Origin: an uncultured Acidimicrobiales bacterium
GTDB lineage: Bacteria; Actinomycetota; Acidimicrobiia; Acidimicrobiales; SHLQ01
Direction: 5' to 3'
Length of the DNA: 64,000 bases
Assembly (NCBI GenBank): GCA_938038785.1
Contig: CALHTB010000047.1
Span: 1 to 64,000, forward strand
In this document: positions 59,543 to 64,000 of the stretch, in pieces
How the letters are laid out: every line of letters starts with the position of its first letter
How positions within the stretch are numbered: position 1 is the first letter of the stretch
Made by a program: the position numbers and the translations under genes
Notes under the pieces: model-generated
What the model saw: only the letters and a program-made list of their open reading frames with translations
The model's database searches: none
What the model was told of the DNA's origin: nothing

Positions 59543-60540
59543 CCCGGCAAGACCTGCCGGCGAGCATCGAGGTTCTCGTTCCATTCTGGGGACTCGCCGG
59601 AGGCGTTATCAAAGTGCTCGACTACGCCGAACACTGCGCTGTCCTTGGAATAGCAACCACCATCTGGGCGCCGCCACTACCCACCGGCAGCCACGACCCG
59701 GTCACCACGCTTCCCGTCTACCGCCGTCTGCTCGGTCACGACAGGGTCACGATGCGGCTCCTTGACGAGCTCGAAATCAAGGCCGGAGCGACCGTTCTGT
59801 TTACCGAACCAACCCACCATCGCCTGATCGAGCTCGCCCAGCACGAGCCGCTGAGGAACAGATTGATCCACCTTGTGCAAGGCACCCGCCACGCAACTCC
59901 AGCTTGGAATGATGGACTGAACTATCGACTGCTCCACCGCCCGATGACGCGCATCGTCGTATCAAATCAGGTCGCCGACGTGGTGGCGCCGATAGTCAAC
60001 ACCCGCCACGATGTCCATACGATCGTCGAAGGACACGACTGCGACTATTTCGGGGGTCGGCCTGAAGCGGCCTCGGTTAGCGAGCGTCGACTTCGAGTTC
60101 TGTACACCACATGGAAATCCGACCTCGGGGATCGAGTGGCCGAGGCTGCCGGCGACGACCCCACCTTGGCCTTCATCGCCGTTCGAACCGCCCTTGGATG
60201 GCCGAGCTTGCGCAATCGGTACCACGGTGCCGACGTCGTACTTTGCACACCCGGGGTCGAGGAAGGCTTCTACCTTCCCGGGCTCGAGGCCATGGCGGCA
60301 GGTGCGGTTGTGGTGACTGCCCTCGTTGGAGGAAACGAGGCATACGTGCGGGCCGACAAGAATGCTCTTGTCGCCACCTATGACGATGTCGACAGCCACC
60401 TTGGCGCGCTTCGCTCGTTGCGCGACAACGCCGAACTACGGAGCCGACTGCTTGCCGGAGGGGCCGAGACCGTACGCGCCCACACTCTCGAACGCGAACG
60501 TGCTGAGTTCGGTGATGTGCTGCGGTCGATTCAGGCCTAG
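59539..60540 (+). CDS. Glycosyltransferase (GT4-like)
   Basis: 333 residues. Conserved GT-B features are PGVEEGFYLPGLEAMAAGAVVVTA, where the ExxxxxE pair of GT4 enzymes is visible, and LVQGTRHATPAW in the N-terminal domain. The C-terminus has ALVATYDDVDSHLGALRSL. It overlaps the upstream gene by 4 bp. The acceptor is unknown. Confidence 0.82.
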   Translation: MTRQDLPASIEVLVPFWGLAGGVIKVLDYAEHCAVLGIATTIWAPPLPTGSHDPVTTLPVYRRLLGHDRVTMRLLDELEIKAGATVLFTEPTHHRLIELAQHEPLRNRLIHLVQGTRHATPAWNDGLNYRLLHRPMTRIVVSNQVADVVAPIVNTRHDVHTIVEGHDCDYFGGRPEAASVSERRLRVLYTTWKSDLGDRVAEAAGDDPTLAFIAVRTALGWPSLRNRYHGADVVLCTPGVEEGFYLPGLEAMAAGAVVVTALVGGNEAYVRADKNALVATYDDVDSHLGALRSLRDNAELRSRLLAGGAETVRAHTLERERAEFGDVLRSIQA

Positions 60541-60569
60541 CCGCACGCTCGCAAGTACGCTCTGTGTCC

Positions 60570-60860
60570 ATGAACGATCTTGGGCTCACTCCGGTCACCC
60601 CGATAACCGCTGATGAGAAAGCCGAACTCGACTTCCTTCGCCACGAGGCTGGCCATCTTCAACGACGACTCGCCGAAGTTGAAGCCGAACTCGATCTGGC
60701 CGCGATCGAGCGCGACACCATCCGTCACGAACGCAACTTGATGGCGCAGGACTTTTCGTGGACGCTCAACCGCCTATCGTCCTCACCCGCTGGCCCTGCG
60801 CTGCGCCGAACCGAAGGCTTCCGCCGGATGCTCGAGACCTGGGGCGACGCCGCCTCGTGA
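60570..60860 (+). CDS. Small coiled-coil protein in the glycosyltransferase operon
   Basis: 96 residues from ATG 60570 (GTG 60564 is also in frame). Residues about 12-60 have the heptad pattern of a coiled coil (EKAELDFLRHEAGHLQRRLAEVEAELDLAAIE), and the tail is SLSWTLNRLSSSP-like (here FSWTLNRLSSSPAGPALRR). Similar short coiled-coil-plus-tail segments are found at the ends of glycosyltransferases and methyltransferases. Its stop overlaps the next gene as GTGA. Confidence 0.65.
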   Translation: MNDLGLTPVTPITADEKAELDFLRHEAGHLQRRLAEVEAELDLAAIERDTIRHERNLMAQDFSWTLNRLSSSPAGPALRRTEGFRRMLETWGDAAS

Positions 60861-61558
60861 AGGTGCTGCGTTACACCGGACGCCTCGGTGGCTCCACCAT
60901 CGCGCCAGGCGACCATGACGATTCCGCGGCGGGCCCGGCACTGCTCGCGGACATCGAGAAGGCTGACGTAGCGCTCATCGACGACCCGATGTCGTTTCCG
61001 TGGGAGCTCATGGACACCGCTGCGGATACACCGCTGGTGCTCGACATTGGCTCATGTTCGACCGACCAGATCAACGCGTTACGCCCTGCCCTCGTCCACC
61101 TCACCGAACACGACTCGATTGTCGACCGATCCGGCACCAACCAACGCGCCGCCGAATTGCTGAACCGGGCCTTGGGCACCCGTCCGACCGAGCCCTCTCG
61201 AGCAGACATGCCCAAGCTCTGCGTCGCCAAGCGAATCCACATTGCCGAGACGACTATCTTACGGCGCGCACGAGATGACTATCAGCTCCTCGTCACCGAC
61301 CTTGGAGACATCTCGGACCGACACGTCTCCCCTTGGACGGCAGCCGATTGGGTTGATGCAACTGATCCGCGACCGGGAGCCCTGGTCGTGCGCATCCCCG
61401 GTGAGCACATACGCCAGGCCACCAACGGATTTGAGCCCGTCGCCCGCGAGCTCGTGGCTCAGGTGTCAGGCTCCTCCATTCTTGGTATTTGGGGTGTCCG
61501 CTCCGAGCCAGGCGCCCTGCTCACCCATGGCCTCATCGTGATCGGGTTCGACCAGTGA
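60857..61558 (+). CDS. Hypothetical protein of the glycosyltransferase operon
   Basis: 233 residues from GTG 60857. Homology-like features are few: LVLDIGSCSTDQINALRPALVHLTEHDSIVDRSGTNQRAAELL suggests a Rossmann-like alpha/beta fold, but no donor-binding motif is evident. It is soluble, with overlaps of 4 bp at each end, so it is tightly coupled with both neighbours. I do not assign a function. Confidence 0.6.
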   Translation: MKVLRYTGRLGGSTIAPGDHDDSAAGPALLADIEKADVALIDDPMSFPWELMDTAADTPLVLDIGSCSTDQINALRPALVHLTEHDSIVDRSGTNQRAAELLNRALGTRPTEPSRADMPKLCVAKRIHIAETTILRRARDDYQLLVTDLGDISDRHVSPWTAADWVDATDPRPGALVVRIPGEHIRQATNGFEPVARELVAQVSGSSILGIWGVRSEPGALLTHGLIVIGFDQ

Positions 61559-62337
61559 CGGGCAGCTCGATCCTGGTAGCCGGGTTCCATCGCAGCGGCA
61601 CCTCTGCGGTTGCCCAAGTGCTTCAACGCGCTGGCCTCGACCTGGGCAACAACCTGCTCGGTGCCGAGCCGAGCAACCCGTACGGGCATTTTGAAGACCT
61701 CGACGTGATCGCCAGCCACGATGCGGCGTTGGCGGCACACGGACTGACCTGGAAAGACACCACCACCTGCCCGCGACCCGCCGGAAGGCTTGCCGAAGAC
61801 ATCGCAACGTTTGTCGAGCGCCGCAACGCCACAACACCTGTGGGCTCGACCTGGGGTGTGAAGGACCCGAGACTGTGCTTGTTTCTGCCCGAGTGGCTAG
61901 CTGCTACACCCAACGCCCATGTGGTGGTCGTCGTCCGCCAACCCGGTGCAGCGATTACCTCCCTGCACCGGCGCCACGCTCGACGCTACGTCGATACTCG
62001 GCAAGCCGACCCGACCGACCTTGCGTTCTGGCAAGACCCCGACCTCGGCCTACGACTGTGGATCCATTATCACGAGCAACTTCTTACCGCCCTTCCCGAA
62101 AATGCCATCGTTGTTGACTTTGATGACCGCCCGACCATCGAACACCTCCCACAAGTGCTCCACGACCACTGGGACGTCGAGCTTGAAACGTCGACTGAAG
62201 TTGCCCTTGACCCCAACCTCGGAACACGGCAGTCAGAACCGGTCGAAGTGCGAGATGTGGCATTAATACGAGAAGCCGAATCAGTGTGGGGCAAATTACC
62301 CATTCGGCCCGCCCCTCTTAAGAAATCTCCTAGCTGA
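61555..62337 (+). CDS. Sulfotransferase-family protein
   Basis: 260 residues from GTG 61555. The N-terminal P-loop-like GFHRSGTSAVAQVLQRAG is the 5'-phosphosulfate-binding loop of PAPS-dependent sulfotransferases, and WGVKDPRLCLFLPEW with HVVVVVRQPGAAITSL forms the 3'-phosphate site. This predicts a sulfate ester on the glycan or lipid made by the operon. The longer frame from 61489 is rejected because of the GTGA overlap. Confidence 0.82.
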   Translation: MTGSSILVAGFHRSGTSAVAQVLQRAGLDLGNNLLGAEPSNPYGHFEDLDVIASHDAALAAHGLTWKDTTTCPRPAGRLAEDIATFVERRNATTPVGSTWGVKDPRLCLFLPEWLAATPNAHVVVVVRQPGAAITSLHRRHARRYVDTRQADPTDLAFWQDPDLGLRLWIHYHEQLLTALPENAIVVDFDDRPTIEHLPQVLHDHWDVELETSTEVALDPNLGTRQSEPVEVRDVALIREAESVWGKLPIRPAPLKKSPS

Positions 62338-62351
62338 TCCGATAGGCCCAC

Positions 62352-62852
62352 ATGGGAGAAGGTCGGACAGATCGAAGGGCAGATGGCTCTCGCAAGATCG
62401 TGCTTATCGATCTCGAGAACATGCTGTTCGGCACCCACGCTGACGACAATCGCACCGATCGTTCGGCTGAAATCCTCGAACTCGCACAGGCACGTCGCCC
62501 AAACGACATGCTCATCGTCGGCTGCAACCCTCACCTCGCCTTCCTCGCAAACGAGCACTTCCCCGGCGCCAAAATCGTGACCGGCAAAGGCAAAGACGGC
62601 GCAGACCAAGCCCTCATCGAAGCCATCGACGCCTCACATGCCGCCGGCCGCTATAGCGAGATGTGCATCGTCTCGGGCGACCACGCCTTTTGCGATATCG
62701 CTCACGCCGCTCGCAAGGTCGGGCTGACCGTGCGGGTGGTAGCCCCACACGCCGGCCTCAGCACAGCCCTTCGGGTATACGCAGATACTGCGGTCGTACT
62801 TCCCGAAGCCCCCAACCCGGCCGTTGAGGACACAACGGAACTCGCGGCATAG
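62352..62852 (+). CDS. NYN-domain (PIN-like) nuclease
   Basis: 166 residues. The NYN/PIN acidic residues are visible in VLIDLENMLFG, TGKGKDGADQALIEAID and CIVSGDHAFCDIA. Such proteins cut RNA in a metal-dependent way, or serve as regulators. There is no partner antitoxin gene. It lies 14 bp after the sulfotransferase gene. Confidence 0.72.
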   Translation: MGEGRTDRRADGSRKIVLIDLENMLFGTHADDNRTDRSAEILELAQARRPNDMLIVGCNPHLAFLANEHFPGAKIVTGKGKDGADQALIEAIDASHAAGRYSEMCIVSGDHAFCDIAHAARKVGLTVRVVAPHAGLSTALRVYADTAVVLPEAPNPAVEDTTELAA

Positions 62853-62908
62853 CTCGATGTAGATCGAGATCTACTCAAATTTGGGCAGAATCTGCCGATA
62901 CCCGAACT

Positions 62909-63277
62909 ATGAACCGGCGCTTCTTCAACCGGGTGGACGTCAAAGCCAACGGTGAACTTCTCTGGGCAACAAAGTCGCGCCTCGGCCGCGTCAAGAACAT
63001 CCGCGAGTACATCACCACCATCAACGTCTCGATCGACGGAGCAAAAATTCTCATCCCCGGAACCCACGTATTCCCTGTGGGAGCCCGGGCCAGCATCAAG
63101 CTCGGCATTCAGTTCTGTGAGGTCGAAGTCCTCGAAGCAGACATATCAAAGTCGCCGAACTACACGATCGCAAGACTGCTGTTCATCTCACCAGACCCAA
63201 AGTTCGTCGCCGTTGTCGAAAAATACCTGCCGGTATCAACCGACGGGCGCGAAGACTTCCTCAACGCCTGGACGTAG
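62909..63277 (+). CDS. PilZ-domain protein, probable c-di-GMP receptor
   Basis: 122 residues. The RRFFNR segment at the N-terminus supplies the RxxxR motif, and INVSIDGAKILIPG supplies the D/N-x-S-x-x-G motif of PilZ domains, which together clamp cyclic di-GMP. It is a single-domain protein with a short C-terminal helix. It may regulate the polysaccharide or envelope functions encoded upstream; this is inference from position. Confidence 0.7.
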   Translation: MNRRFFNRVDVKANGELLWATKSRLGRVKNIREYITTINVSIDGAKILIPGTHVFPVGARASIKLGIQFCEVEVLEADISKSPNYTIARLLFISPDPKFVAVVEKYLPVSTDGREDFLNAWT

Positions 63278-63666
63278 TTTCCCGCTCGTTCCTCGCTCCC
63301 GGCAATCGCATCCTCGGACACTCTGCGGCTGCGCCCAAGGCGGCGACCGGTCGCTCGTCCCTCATTTCCCGGGCTTCGCCCTCCAGCGGTCGCATCGTCG
63401 CTTCGCTTTGGATGCTCGGCTGCTACGCCTGAGGCGGCGCCCAGTCGTTCGTCCCTCACTCCTTCCGGAGCTGGCGAGTCCTCAATGCGTATACATGTTC
63501 CCGCGTTGACTGGGCTCAGCTCCGCTGTCGCTTTCAATCCGGTCGATGTTTCGAGCCTCCAGGCGAGAAACTCGGTTAGTGAGCGAAGCGAACGGCGCGT
63601 ATACAGGCTCACGCGTTGACTGATCTCCGCTCCGCTGTCGCCTTTTGGGCTTCGCTGCGCTGTTAG
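63278..63666. repeat. Mosaic intergenic repeats between PilZ and endonuclease III genes
   Basis: About 390 bp without a gene. 63441-63481 is the exact reverse complement of 24948-24988. 63479-63512 is identical to 3961-3994. A degenerate GCGTATACA...GCGTTGACTG unit lies at 63595-63622, and an earlier unit at 63280-63340 is a weaker copy of the same family. Confidence 0.8.
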
Positions 63667-63703
63667 AAACTGACATCCGGGGTCAGACCCCGGATGTCAG
63701 TTT
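63667..63703. terminator. 37-bp perfect palindrome, likely terminator of endonuclease III
   Basis: AAACTGACATCCGGGGTC and its reverse complement flank a central A. It lies 9 bp past the endonuclease III stop codon on the minus strand. The inner core GGGGTCAGACCCC is shared with five other sites. The 5' AAA of one strand is the 3' TTT of the other, giving a short T-run in both directions. Confidence 0.7.
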
Positions 63704-63711
63704 GGACAGTC

Positions 63712-64000
63712 CTAGCGCCCTTTCTTTTGGTTCATTTTGGCTTCGGTGTTGATCTGCTTTTTGGTGGCGGCCCAGGAGCAGATTGGGCAGTCGAGTAGAT
63801 CGTGATATCGAGCGGGACAGTACTCGCGGCCAAAGAAGATGATCTGCAGGTGGCGACGGTTCCAGGTGTCTTCAGGGAACACCGCCTTCAGGTCTTTCTC
63901 GGTCCGTTCAACAGTGGTCCCGTTCGAAAGCCCCCAGCGCAGCGCCAGCCGATGAATATGAGTGTCAACCGGGAACGCAGGAACGCCGAAGGCGCCGGCC
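63712..64000 (-). CDS. nth: Endonuclease III, C-terminal half only
   Basis: Partial, cut by the right edge. About 96 residues are visible from GVPAFPVDTHIHRLALRWGL to the end. PVDTH gives the catalytic Asp of the HhH-GPD glycosylases, and EYCPARYHDLLDCPICSW gives three of the cysteines that bind the 4Fe-4S cluster. It removes oxidised pyrimidines from DNA and nicks the strand. The C-terminus is basic (KMNQKKGR). The stop is TAG, followed by the palindrome at 63667-63703. Confidence 0.9.
   Translation of the reverse strand, partial: AGAFGVPAFPVDTHIHRLALRWGLSNGTTVERTEKDLKAVFPEDTWNRRHLQIIFFGREYCPARYHDLLDCPICSWAATKKQINTEAKMNQKKGR

Noticed and set aside
1-64000. tRNA, rRNA or known riboswitch
   Set aside because: No cloverleaf with a GTTCGANTC arm in the right setting, no rRNA sequence and no recognised riboswitch core was found by eye; this is not a computed search.

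Overview
The window is a chromosomal segment of a moderately high-GC actinobacterium, most likely a member of the Acidimicrobiia (possibly marine). The placement is inferred from the WhiB tail, a 29-residue bL37-type ribosomal protein, polyphosphate glucokinase, a MenJ-like reductase, several Cys-Gly-Ser lipoproteins with long acidic linkers, and frequent GTG starts and ATGA/GTGA overlaps. No phage, integrase, IS transposase, CRISPR array, tRNA or rRNA was seen.

Layout. 1-4.6 kb: end of a whiB gene, rsmI, a DUF192 gene, ychF, a PHP-domain gene, then about 490 bp of intergenic repeats and hairpins leading to the bL37-like gene and a possible 54-residue membrane peptide. 4.7-10.9 kb: a BMP-family (nucleoside-type) ABC importer ending in a phytanoyl-CoA dioxygenase homologue. 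10.9-19.4 kb: a DsbE/MPT53-like lipoprotein with an in-frame UGA, a DUF72 protein, a geranylgeranyl-reductase-family flavoprotein, a HAD hydrolase, adenosine deaminase, an EamA transporter and a biotin-carrier/carboxyltransferase fusion. 19.3-24.7 kb: DUF6356, an AsnC regulator, polyphosphate glucokinase, a flotillin/NfeD pair, a class I amidotransferase-like hydrolase and a membrane protein. 25-33.8 kb: a polar amino acid ABC importer, upp and an ammonium transporter. 33.8-47.6 kb: enoyl-CoA hydratase, a diiron protein, a TetR regulator, a two-gene ABC exporter, a five-gene oligopeptide-type importer and a Rieske oxygenase. 47.6-57.7 kb: a lipoprotein, PfkB kinase, M1 aminopeptidase, phosphoesterase, DUF5522, a sulfur module (two YeeE halves plus persulfide dioxygenase-rhodanese), a YceH-PEP mutase fusion and a DsbA/FrnE-like protein, again with an in-frame UGA. 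57.8-64 kb: a glycosyltransferase/sulfotransferase operon, NYN and PilZ proteins, repeats, and the 3' half of endonuclease III.

Main discovery. Two unrelated thioredoxin-fold genes (10951-11895 on the minus strand and 56999-57661 on the plus strand) are each split by a single in-frame UGA exactly at the first cysteine of the CxxC active site, giving UPTC and UPWC. Coding homology continues to a normal stop in both. The first UGA is followed at the right distance by a stem-loop with a GGUC tetraloop and a 5' bulge, closely resembling the E. coli fdhF SECIS. The window therefore very probably encodes two selenoproteins, and the organism should carry selA, selB, selC and selD elsewhere.

Other themes are purine and pyrimidine salvage (nucleoside importer, adenosine deaminase, adenosine kinase-like protein, upp), nitrogen uptake (amino acid and peptide importers, amt), sulfur and thiol redox chemistry (YeeE pair, persulfide dioxygenase, Sec-DsbA), and several intergenic repeat families: a GGGGTCAGACCCC palindrome, a 102-bp hairpin repeat and a dispersed mosaic repeat.
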